Source: Pyrenophora tritici-repentis | Taxonomy: Eukaryota; Ascomycota; Dothideomycetes; Pleosporales; Pleosporaceae | Length of the DNA: 64,000 bases | Assembly: GCF_003171515.1 (NCBI RefSeq) | Contig: NC_089390.1 | Span: 6,138,001 to 6,202,000, forward strand | Direction: 5' to 3' | Shown here: piece after piece, positions 33,842-43,958 of the stretch | How positions within the stretch are numbered: the first letter of the stretch is position 1 | Layout of the letters: each line of letters opens with the position of its first letter | Made by a program: the position numbers and the translations under genes | Notes under the pieces: generated by a model | What the model was told of the DNA's origin: nothing | Database searches by the model: none | The model's input: only the letters and a program-made list of their open reading frames with translations

Positions 33842-35013
33842 CTACATAGTCACCGACTGATACAGGACTCTAATGGAAATATAATAATAATAATAATAAT
33901 ATCCAACAAATTTCCCAAGCCATCCCTGAATCACCTGTACACACTCCCCAGGCGCTTCTTCAGCTCCAAAATGACCAACACCTCCCCCCAACCCATGACT
34001 CTCAATCTCTACACCCTCCCCAATCCATTCTTTCCAAACATCCGGAAAATCAAACCGACTCCCAATCCCCGCCTCACTATACAGCAACAACACTGGTACA
34101 TCAATCTTACTTCCTTCCTTCTGATCCCTCTCCTCCCTCTCCACATCTGTGGTAGCCCCCTCTCTATAATCTTCGCAACTCGCCTTGAGAGTATGCTCCT
34201 GCGCAAAGAAATCCCCATACACCTTCAACGCGTTATCAGCCTTCAAATTGTCAGTCCCAGCAAAGTTTTCCCCAGACCAGCGCAGTATCATTTCCTGGCA
34301 CCAGTTCGACGGACCAAAAGCGGTGATCATGCGGGTTGCGAGATCGGTGTTTGCGAGAAGGGGCCAGTGGAAGTAGCCTGTTACTTCTTTTGCTGCAGCA
34401 GCGGGGGAGGCAAAGTGCTGCCATTGCGTTGAGGTGGGGACCTGGGATATTTAGTTCACGTCTTGTATCTCAGACAACATACATGAAACTGGGCAAACGT
34501 ACAATGTCGATTAAACAGACACCTAGGATTTGTATCCCACATACACCGCTTACGCTAAGGCGATGGGCTACTCTAGCTCCACGGTCATGTCCGATCAAAA
34601 CGACCTCCACGTTTCCGGAGTCTTTCCCATCGGCTTTCTGGACTTGTTCTTTCAGAGCTTCGAGTGCTGCGGTACCTACGCTGAGTTTATCGTTCTTTTC
34701 GATTGGAGCGCTGGCGCCGTAGCCAGGTAGGTCGGGTACAAATAAGGGAGCGTTGGGTGGTAGAAGGGGGATCACGTGACGCCACCTGATCACTTGGTAA
34801 GATATGGAGTCTTTGGTTGGCGATTAGGGGAGGGGTTTACATGTATGCTGACTGTGGGTAGCCATGGATGAGCACGAGGATTGGGTTCTTGCTCGAGGAG
34901 GATTCCAAAGAGCGGGTGTAGCAGCATATTTTCCCTTTGGCTGTGATACTTTTTGTTAGACCGAGAGTGTTGAATTTGGCGTTTTGGATGTCGATGGCGG
35001 ATGTGGATGACAT
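33842..35013 (-). CDS. Alpha/beta-hydrolase, dehalogenase/epoxide-hydrolase type
   Basis: Exons 35013-34841, 34785-34503 and 34441-33842 join in frame to 351 aa. Oxyanion loop HGYP (HGYPQSAYMWRHVIP), LFVPDLPGYGAS, nucleophile elbow GHDRGARVAHR with Asp as nucleophile (as in haloacetate dehalogenases and soluble epoxide hydrolases, not Ser hydrolases), acid in the PVLLLYSEAG strand, and catalytic His in GGGVGHFGAEEAP. The reaction is hydrolysis through an ester on Asp; substrate unknown. The C terminus runs over an ATA microsatellite, adding seven tyrosines after KFVG and a short tail, unlike relatives that end near that point. The gene abuts the AT-rich island. Confidence 0.9.
33879..33903. 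repeat. ATA trinucleotide microsatellite inside coding sequence
   Basis: About seven ATA/AAT repeats; on the minus strand they read as a run of Tyr codons at the hydrolase C terminus. Confidence 0.85.
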
Positions 35014-35373
35014 GGCTGTGGTGGGGGTTCTTCAATTTGGGACTTGGTCTTGTGTGTTGAGCTTTTTGTAGGGCACACGAATACAGAGATGATCGAACAG
35101 TTTTCCAGCCTCAATTGTATGGACATGCAACTTTCCCCTCTACAGCACGAAACGAAAGGTGGGGCTCGGGAAACCTCGGTATGACGCAATCGAATAACGT
35201 CACGTGTAGAAAGCCCAATATGAGCTTAACAACCATACTTGAAAGCCCCCGTTGACCTTACATACTTTTTACCAAACATACAGAGTCCGTAAATTCTCGT
35301 CATAAAAGGTCAGACACCAGAAAACGCCATTGCTATGCAGGAAAAAACCATGAAACCTCCTCCTCTTCGTACT
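35014..35373. other. Intergenic: hydrolase promoter and SOF1 3' region
   Basis: No gene recognised. Confidence 0.5.
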
Positions 35374-36820
35374 TCATTGTTCTCTCGCCAATATCATTTT
35401 CTCGCGCTCCGCCTTCCGCTTGACGGAACCCTTCTTCGAATGAGCCCTGACATTCTCTTCCTTCCGCTTAATAGACTTGATCTCCTCAGCTTTGATCTCA
35501 CCGGCCTTCTTGACAGTCTTGGGGAGGTGTCTGTGCCTGTCGATGCGCTTGATCTCAGGCATGTGCTTGTACCGTTCCTTGACTGCTTCATCATATGCCA
35601 ACTTCTGTCGTAGCGCGAATGACTTGATACCAGACCTCTCGGATGCTCTAGCTCTCCATAGACGAACGTTGCCATCGTCTGACCCGCTGAGCACGTACTT
35701 GTTGTCGGGGCTCCAGGCGACCGAGAACACACGTTGCATCCGCTTGGTGTGGTAGACATCTCGAGAGTGACCCTTTTGTCGCTCCCATAATCGTATGGAG
35801 CGGTCGTAGGAGCCTGTAATGAGCTCTTCTCCAGTTGGTGAGAACTCAATTGACATGACCGCCGCAACGTGACCTTTCTGTTGTACATTAGTACTGCTTT
35901 AAGCATGAAGTGTTTGTGTACGTGAAAGCTTACCAAGACCTGCAACGCTCGATTCATATTGCGCATATCAAATATGTATCCATTGTGATCCTCAGACGCG
36001 ACGGCAAAGTTGTAGGCTTCCATTGGGTTCCATGCAAGGCAGTTTGCCGCAAAGTTGAGGACTGTGCGATGTAGAGGAGAGTTTGTGCGGGCATCGTACA
36101 AGATGACAGCTCGATCGGTTGCGCATGATGCCAGTATGGAAGTCTCGACTTGGTTGAACTTGACGTCTGTGATGGTGTCGATAGCCTGTCACCAAGTCAG
36201 TACATACTTCAAGCGTAGTTGGTGGGGATGCTTACCGAAGGCCATACGAGACTCGAAACCGGGGCTCCCGATGTTCTTGACGTGTCGTATATGGAAATTA
36301 CGCTGGAACCAGCAGCAAAGGTTGGTAGGGAACGGTGGTGCGAAACGGACGTAAAGGCTGCGTTGCCATGCCAGGTCGCTTTTGGAGGGGACTTGGAGGG
36401 TTGGGTGTATGGCTCAAACATTTGGATTTGGCGGTCGGACCCGCAGGTAATGAGCTTCTGGTCCTGAGTCCAACACATGCCCTTGACCAGGTTCTCGTGC
36501 GCTTGAGCCTGCCATTTCTCCTCCCTGCTTGTCAAGTCCCACACCTTCACGACACCGTCGCCACTGCCGCTAGCAAAACACTCGAGCGAGTTGGGATCCT
36601 TCGCGAAGGAATAAACACCATCAACATGCCCGGGCTCGAAGTCGCCGAGAAATGGCTGTGCAAACATGCGCTCAACTTTTGTCGCATTGAGGGCTCTGGT
36701 GTATTCTCGCGCTCGTTCGAAGGGGTGGAGGTTCGGGTCTAGGTTTCTCGTGACTTTCGCGATACTGGAGCCAGGCGCCTGCGTAGAGGCCGTCGAGCGG
36801 CTGAGGGCCTTGATCTTCAT
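35374..36820 (-). CDS. sof1: SOF1/DCAF13, WD-repeat U3 snoRNP (small-subunit processome) protein
   Basis: Sof1 is needed for 18S rRNA maturation in the nucleolus. Exons 36820-36236, 36185-35934 and 35877-35374 (introns 50 and 56 nt) give 446 aa, the length of human DCAF13. The N terminus has the family signature (TRNLDPNLHPFERAREYTRA, LGDFEPGHVDGVYSFAKDP). Six to seven WD repeats follow, with clear blades SGSGDGVVKVWDL, ITCGSDRQIQMFE, SCATDRAVILYDAR, ITGSYDRSIRLWE and LSGSDDGNVRLWRA. The Sof1 C-terminal domain (LPKTVKKAGEIKAEEIKSIK ... SVKRKAEREKM) is complete and very basic. It shares a 233-bp promoter with eL27, fitting common control of ribosome production. Confidence 0.96.
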
Positions 36821-37053
36821 AGTGTGTCGTAAATGTCCAGCTCTTCAACCTTCCTTGGAAGACATCGCGAACTTTTGGCGCAAGATTTCCAGAGTCAGCG
36901 GCAGCGCTAGCCGATTCTAGACTGCGCTAACCGTAAACAATCTTAGCGTTGTGGCGCCAGCGAAAACACCTAGCGCGCACACCAATATTGCTACCACGAA
37001 CCTCTTCACGACACGACCCAGTAACCCATCTACTAACCCGGACGACAGCCAAA
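36821..37053. promoter_or_regulatory. Divergent promoter of sof1 and eL27
   Basis: 233 bp separate the two start codons. Both genes serve ribosome biogenesis. The eL27 side ends in a leader with C/A-rich sequence just before the ATG. No specific factor site is claimed. Confidence 0.7.
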
Positions 37054-37705
37054 ATGAAGTTGTGAGTACCTCCGTATCCCTCATGAGTGCTTTTGCATAC
37101 AATTTGAGACGATGCAATTTCCTGATTTGCTCGCGGAACGTCAATTCTGCACCTGCACCTACCGACAACATGCGACAGAACAGCTGCTAATATAATTTTG
37201 CAGCCTCAAGGTCGGACGCGTTGTCGTACGTTCAAACCGCTCGAAACCGCTCTTTCGCATCCACTCACAGTCCGCCTAGATCATCACCCGGGGCCGCTAT
37301 GCCGGCAAGAAGTGCGTGATCATCTCACCACTTGACAACGGCACCAAGTCGCATCCCTTCCCCCACGCTCTCGTTGCCGGTATCGAGACCTACCCCTCCA
37401 AGGTCACCCGCCGCATGTCAAAGAACAAGCAGGCCAAGAAGAGCAAGGTCAAGCCTTTCGTCAAGCAGGTCAACTGTACGTGGAAGCTAGTGTGGTGGGA
37501 GGAAAAGTTACTGACATAAGCAGACACTCACATCATGCCTACCCGCTACACCATTGAGCTCGAGAACCTGAAGGGCGTCATCTCCGCCGACACATTCAAG
37601 GAGGTTTCGCAACGGGAGGAGGCCAAGAAGACGGTGAAGAAGGCATTCGAGGAGCGATACCAGTCCGGAAAGAACCGATGGTTCTTCACTCCCTTACAGT
37701 TCTAA
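37054..37705 (+). CDS. rpl27: Cytosolic ribosomal protein eL27 (L27e)
   Basis: Four exons, 37054-37061, 37204-37225, 37280-37475 and 37524-37705, give 135 aa, the usual size. The first exon is only 8 nt (MKF split), the second 22 nt, a layout typical of fungal ribosomal protein genes with early introns. The KOW motif region ([19 protein letters not shown]), [37 protein letters not shown] and the C terminus [12 protein letters not shown] are diagnostic. It binds 25S rRNA on the large subunit. Confidence 0.97.
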
Positions 37706-38456
37706 GCTTTCCTTTGGTTACGGCTGGGCGCAGATGGGCATGATTTGACACGGAAGATCCTGCATGAGCATGTCGGTGGATATCATAGGGCGGACAGGAC
37801 CTCCAACCCGGCCTGTCATCCAGGCGTGTATTTCGGCTTGATAATCAAAGCATGAAAAATCCGGCATTCGGCTCAATCCACGACCTTCATGAAATGCACA
37901 TGATTTTCACGTTGGCTTTCGTGCACACCACCGGGTGACGAGTGTGATTGGCATGTGATATTAACAGGACCCAGCGCTGCGTTCATCCATCGTCGATTGA
38001 GCTGGTAACGCGAACCGCTGAATTATCCTAGCAGGCAGGATTACTAACTGGACCGAGTCGCCTGATGGACCACCCTGGCACAGAAGTCGTTAATCTTACT
38101 TTTGACGGACGATCGGTTGCGCATATATTAGCATGGACGGTATAGCGTGAGAAATTGTTACGCCGACGACATGACATGATGTAGAGCAATGTAATAGTTT
38201 GCACGGGATATCATTGTCATTACTCAGTCTAAAACTAACCACCCATGCCGTCGGCATGATGAAGTATGCCCAGGCAGGGCACAAGAAAACTCCCCATTAA
38301 CCTCGCTTTCACTTTTCCGATGACACGAGCCTATACGGCTCCGTAGTCTCTCGTAGTACAAGTCTAGGCAGCATACAGTCTAGACGGTCTAGCACGACTT
38401 CAACGGCGCATGGCTGCGCATCCACACCATCATAGATCCTTACCCAGTACGCCACC
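37706..38456. other. Convergent intergenic region
   Basis: No gene recognised between eL27 and the CAP20 gene. Confidence 0.5.
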
Positions 38457-39428
38457 CTACTGGTTGATCTCATCGACCTTCTTCTTCGTCTCCTCCTTGC
38501 CCTTGTTTAGGTAGCCCAGCACAACGTCGCAGGCATCGCTGATCATCCTCAGCTCAAAGCTGACGGCCGCAACACCCATCTTCACGACGCCGTTGTTGTA
38601 GTGCGTCTTGTTGTACTCGTCTTGCCATGCGCCCTGTACATATGACACGGGCGAGAAGGCGTACTCCTTGAGTTTCGACGTATCTTCCTTGACGATGGGG
38701 AGGTGCGTCTCGAGTGTTGAGAGGCCGCTGTCGCCGAGCTGGTCTGCGCGCTCGAGGTAGGGCGAGAGGTAGGAGTAGGGTGTGCGCAGATATGGGTGAA
38801 GGGGTGCAACGACGTTGTTGTAGGTGTTGCTGGCGAGAGTCAGGGCACGGGAGCCGTAGGGGTTGGACTTGAACGTCTCGACGCCATCATGGATGGCTGG
38901 GTAGGAGTTGAGATGCTGATGGTTGTGTTAGCTCTGGTTTCCAAAATCTAGATTGTAACGGCTGTGGGTGTGGCGGCCAACTGCTCGAAGATCCAGTAAG
39001 CGGCGGCGCGCTGAAGGTTTTCAGGATGTTGTTCCCGACATCCGTTACTATAAGACTGGGCTTGTCTTGCATATTGGAGGGTCTAGACTCGACCGACTGA
39101 TTGGCCGGGATAACCTCCGCGCTTGCATCGTGTTACTGGCCCAAGCAAATTCCGGTTCGTAGGCTCGAGACCCCGCGACTGGGGAAGAGAGGTGTGAGGT
39201 CTCCTGATAACGATGCAAAATGGCGCTAGACCCTAATGTGGCGTTGCGATACCTTTCATCGATTTCCAGATTGACGGCGGAGAAGGATTGAAGCGTTTGG
39301 AATCGCACTGAAGAGCGGGAGAAAAGAGTAGTACATACCGATAAGATTTTGGAGCTAGGCGTCTCGCCATTGGTCATGGGGGCCGAGTTGTTGCTCATGT
39401 TGCCGTCGTCTGTAGCGTGCGGTGCCAT
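38457..39428 (-). CDS. CAP20: CAP20/perilipin-like lipid droplet protein
   Basis: Exons 39428-39339 and 38915-38457 give 182 aa, matching the length of fungal CAP20/Mpl1-type perilipins that coat lipid droplets and, in appressorium-forming pathogens, are induced during infection. The recognised pattern is HLNSYPAIHDGVETFKSNPYG, then APLHPYLRTPYSYLSPYLERADQLGDSGL, then LPIVKEDTSKLKEYAFSPV and a C-terminal amphipathic helix region. Both exons are in phase 0, with donor GTATGT, GCTAAC branch and ATCAG acceptor. The intron is 423 nt, far longer than the others here, so a regulatory role or a missed mini-exon is possible. Confidence 0.88.
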
Positions 39429-41132
39429 GAATTGCAGTAGTAAATATGCAGTGTTTGACTGATTACTCTAGTAGAGGTTGAGAAATGTTGAATTGAACGG
39501 TGGTGGAGGAGTAACAGTAACGTAGAGAGAGGGGAGAAGTTCTAGTCCACCTTATTATATGGCGAGACGCTATGATGTGACTGTATTTGGTTGGGAGCCT
39601 TGCTGAAAACGGCGTGGTCCCAGTGGCTGGGGTGAAACTGATGCAGTGACATGTGAAAGAGCTTATCGATAACCGTATTTTCGACAAGGCGGAACCTACC
39701 AAAACGTCATCACGTCGGTCCGATGCTCGCAGCGCTTCGTCTCGAATGTTGAGATTAATAGTGCGGAGTAGCTGCAAGCCATGTATTACACAACACGTTA
39801 TCTTCCATGCGAGCCCCGCGTCTTACACTCTATCTGCCGCGTACAGAGAGACGTTGCGACACTGGACAAGGCGTTCGGAACCTGGTTGTATACGCCTGGC
39901 ATGTGATAGAGCTGACGCTTTGGCCAGTCAGGAGCAGCAACCTCAGATAAGGTCAGCCCATGTCGCTCTCGTTGGTAAAGGCCGTGTTCCAAAACTTGCT
40001 GATCCATGGTGTGCGAGATACGGATGTGCCGGTATTTTGTGTCGTCTCGTACCGAGCCTTGATTTCATTTGTGCACCGCCATGTCGTGATCTAATTGCTT
40101 GTATGAAACCTACCCTGCGTAAGCGGTACTGCCCTTTGAGCCAGTCTTTCTGCGCTCTTTCGTCTCGATTGGGATTCCTTATCACGTCTTCAGTCTCGAT
40201 GCTTCCATTTAACGGCTGCGGGCATTTGCTCCGTCGTACGTGCCGCACCCGTACGCCTACCGTGCAGCAAGAGTGCAGGACGGCGCGCGTCGATAGCAAG
40301 TCTCCTAGGTGGAGGGCATACAGAATCTTCATGCCTGGCATCACATGTGAAAGTGGGGTCTCATCGTTCGGGTATTCGAGATGACGATGTCTGGGCGCCT
40401 TGGTGGAATGCACGAACGAGCTTACTCATCGCGCCTACTGGTTTGGGGCTCGGTGGTTTTGGTGTTGCGGCTCAAGCTCCCAAAAAGCAATTTCCTATTC
40501 ATCAGTGTTCCATAGCTCGGCTTTCACAAGTGGCCATGACCACGATCAGCTGCCACCGAGCCTCCTTTGCAACCGCGGCATGTGCTCGTAACGAAGTCTC
40601 GGTAATCGGCATGTCTTCTCGACCGGGCGGAAACGCCGGGAAGGATGCGATAAACGATGTGCACGCCACTTTCACGAGAACGGCTGCTTTCACGTGCCCA
40701 TGCATGGTGGCTGATTGACAGGCTCTGGGCTAAGCGAGGACGGCTGCCATCGATGATCACCGTCGTTTGTTGAGACTAGTTCGACGACATACCTTCTTGT
40801 GAAAGAGGAGAACGCCGCACCCGTTTCCTAGTAGCACGGCGCGAGTACATGAGCAAATGCTGATGGCAGTTGCAGACGTTGCGTAGCAGTTCAGCCCCAT
40901 GATACCCACTCTCCTCGCGCTGTACACATCTCAGACAAGGCCAGCCGATATCGCAACTAGGTTCAGCTCTTTGCCCGTACGACGACTTAGTTGGCTGTTG
41001 CTTCCTGAGTTTGCCGGATTGCCCTCACTCGTCTACAACATCCGTAAACACCAATGAGGCCGATGCGAGTGGAGTCAATCATCCATACTCATTCACGTTC
41101 ACTGTAATTTCACACTTATTTCTCCCTGCTCG
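39429..41132. other. Intergenic region of 1.7 kb
   Basis: CAP20 promoter side, then no supportable gene. A 243-codon open frame (39653-40384) starts at GTG, has an opposing long open frame and an Arg/Cys/Ser-heavy non-protein-like composition. Confidence 0.5.
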
Positions 41133-43289
41133 ATGTCGACCAGACGGTCCGACGAATTAGATTTCTCGCTACGCAGTAATTGCCGCAGTTTTCTCATACG
41201 TCCAACTCAAGAATTTGATTTTCATGGCGCTGTGGATCAAATCCAAATACCTGTTCTAGAAGAAGACCTTGCTAAAGGCAAAGCCGATGGATGTCCAATT
41301 TGTCGACTGGCCTGGGAATGTTCTCAACACACTCCTGATGAAGTTCAAACAAGTGACAGTAATCCACTGCGCCTTACTCCTACTACTATGCTCTGTCAGG
41401 AAAATGCATATCTTAAGGACTGTCCCATATCCGAATCCTCTGTTGAGGACATGAATTTAGCAATCGGTCAAAATATGCCACTGCGAACCAAGCACATAGC
41501 TAGGTTACGACCACGAGATGATGTTTTGAACTGCAGTCGCATCATAAACTATCGGTACAAACGTACTACTCTTCGGGACGACTACGCAACGACAAGCCAC
41601 GTTCCCTCCCTATCAACACCACCCCCCTGGAAAGCAATTCTAGTGCATCCGCGCGTTTAAGATTAATCAAAAACTGGATTCAAACTTGTGTAGGAAACCA
41701 CTCGCAATGTCATCAACCAAGACCAGAGGAAGGACCCGACTCGTTTCCCAATCGTTTGATCAATGTAACCTCACCTGGACGGCCAAAACTGGTTCTCAGG
41801 AACGACATTCCAATCTCCTCAATGGTATATGCTACCCTTAGCCACAGATGGGGAGATTCACGCATGCTTAAGCTGTTGCAAGAAAACTTTGAACCCATGA
41901 AGTCTGGAATCGTAATGAAATCACTTCCACTAGTTTTCGAGACGCGATTGATTTTTGTAGGAGACTGGAATTGAGCTACCTCTGGATCGATGCACTTTGT
42001 TTTATCCAGGATGATGATGCAGACTGCAAAAGCGAAATCCAAAAAATGGGGGCTATTTATGCAAATATGTACTGCCATATCAGTGCTACAGCGGCTGCCA
42101 AATCGCCAGTCGGCTTCTTCACTGAGAGTAATACTATGCCCTACACAGTCTTTCCTGTGGACGTACAACGTCAAGGTCTAACCTTTCCCTGCTATGGTAT
42201 TCCAGAAAACTTCCGCAACCAACTCAATAATGAGCCTTTGATGAAGCGAGGCTGGGTACTTCAAGAGCGACTTTTGAGCCCACGTTCCATCTATTTCGGA
42301 AGTCAATTGAGCTGGGAATGCACAGAAATTTACACCAACGAGCTTTTCCCGGATGGTATGCCGTACGAGCTTCAACCCACATGGGGATACGACACGCCTT
42401 ACAAGTTAAGACGCCTGTTAGATACCGATCAGTTCAAAGAAGGGAATTTTGAACTCGTGGACTACTCATTTGGACGCGATCGTGATCAGTTCACTCTCTA
42501 CAAACGTTGGGCTGAACTTGTACAATCGTACTCAGACTGCAAGCTCACCTTCGAATCAGATGTGTTGCCAGCCATATGTAGGTTAGCGCATCAGTTTGGG
42601 AAACTGTTAGTTGACGTCTACCTTGCAGGCTTGTGGAAAGGCTGCCTTCCTGATGGACTACTCTGGCAATTATTTCATGGGGGTACTTGCCCCTGTAATT
42701 ATCAAGGTCAGTAATCATATGAAATCCAATGCTGTTAGAGAGCCGCCTAATGCATTGAGAAGCACCGTCGTGGTCTTGGGCTTCAGTGAAAGGCAGTGTT
42801 TCTTATATGCATCCTTTCATCGCTGAACCTGCGACCTTGGTGACTCTTCTGGATGCATCAACAACCTTAGCCAGACATAACCCGATGGAACAGGTCACAG
42901 GTGGTTATTTCCATCTTTCTGGCTACATGCGTCCTCATTCCGGCAAGGATAGGCGTCCGCGCTCGAAGGATGTTCCGTTCATAAGTGATTGGTATGATAC
43001 ACACATGAACCAATCCCCAGAACTGCTACAACAAGGGCGATACTTACTTTCATCCAAATATGATGACCCACTCTCATTCTCGATGGATAATCAGACAAGC
43101 TTCCACACTGGATACGTCCGAGGGCTTATACTTGAGGCAGTCTCGGATGAGCAAGGTACGTATCGGAGAGTGGGTACGTTTAACCACCCGTGGGGAGAGC
43201 ATCGCACTCCAGAGGAAATTTCCTTGTACCCAGAGTTTGACGACTTCGACTTTGATAACTTAGAACGACAAGTTATCACCATCATCTGA
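41133..43289 (+). pseudogene. HET-domain gene broken by several frameshifts
   Basis: A full-length HET protein can be followed but only by changing frame. The first frame (from 41133) carries the N terminus (CPICRLAWECSQH). The second (about 41600-41940) has IKNWIQTCVGNHSQCHQ and YATLSHRWGDS. The third (about 41940-42714) has ELSYLWIDALCFIQDDDADC, ISATAAAKSPVGFF, MKRGWVLQERLLSPRSIYF and YLAGLWKGCLPDGLLW. A fourth covers about 42715-42760, and a fifth has APSWSWASVKGSVSY to the end. Clear one-base lesions: TTCGAGAC at about 41938 (lost base before RDAIDF) and an extra A at about 42763 before APSWSWAS. No splice signals explain the shifts. HET genes drive fusion incompatibility; this allele should be non-functional. 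Confidence 0.88.
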
Positions 43290-43958
43290 TCGCGACATAC
43301 CACGCCTATCTCTTAGAAATAGTATCACCGCATTCTTAGCACGAGAAATAAACTCATAACTCCATATGTTTCTACATGACCGAGAGTCCGAATCGGAACC
43401 ACATCTTTCCGATAAGGAAGTCGCACGCGCCTGGATGTCATCACGATAAGATGGATTGAATTACCCTCGCCCAGGTTCTCTCATTTCGAAACCGGCAAAA
43501 CCTCATCTGAGGACCGATTGCTTGTCTCTGATCCCGCGGCTTGGAAATTTGGGAATCAACTCTCAATGTCTACCTACCTTACTTCAAGTATCAGGTCATC
43601 GCTGGATTTGGACACCCTGCATTGTTTCAACAACAAGTCACCTCATATCGTCCCGCAGATCCTAGCTGCTCATATGAGCTTTTTCCACTTGGTACTGCTG
43701 GTGTTCATGTTAATCACTACATGTCGTTCTCGCAGAACCTTTTCTTTCCTCCTCATAGATCACGAAGCTGGCCACACACGAGGCACGTATGGAAAGAACA
43801 TCAATGAATCTACTTGCTATAACAATCTGAAAAAAAATTCGTTCGAAATTGTCAATTGCTAAACTACATACATTACTATACGACCACAATGCCTTCTTTT
43901 TTGAACGCCCCAAACACCACTTATTAGCGCGCGATATCAGCGAGCTGGACGAGAACGA
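43290..43958. other. Intergenic region
   Basis: No gene recognised; 3' flank of the A190 gene. Confidence 0.5.

Noticed and set aside
21022..35013. Secondary-metabolite cluster (P450, FAD oxidase, hydrolase)
   Set aside because: No backbone enzyme, transporter or pathway regulator; genes are spread and separated by unrelated F-box and relic genes.
39653..40384. 243-codon open frame, plus strand
   Set aside because: Starts at GTG, opposed by another long open frame, Arg/Cys/Ser-heavy composition, no domain and no intron support.
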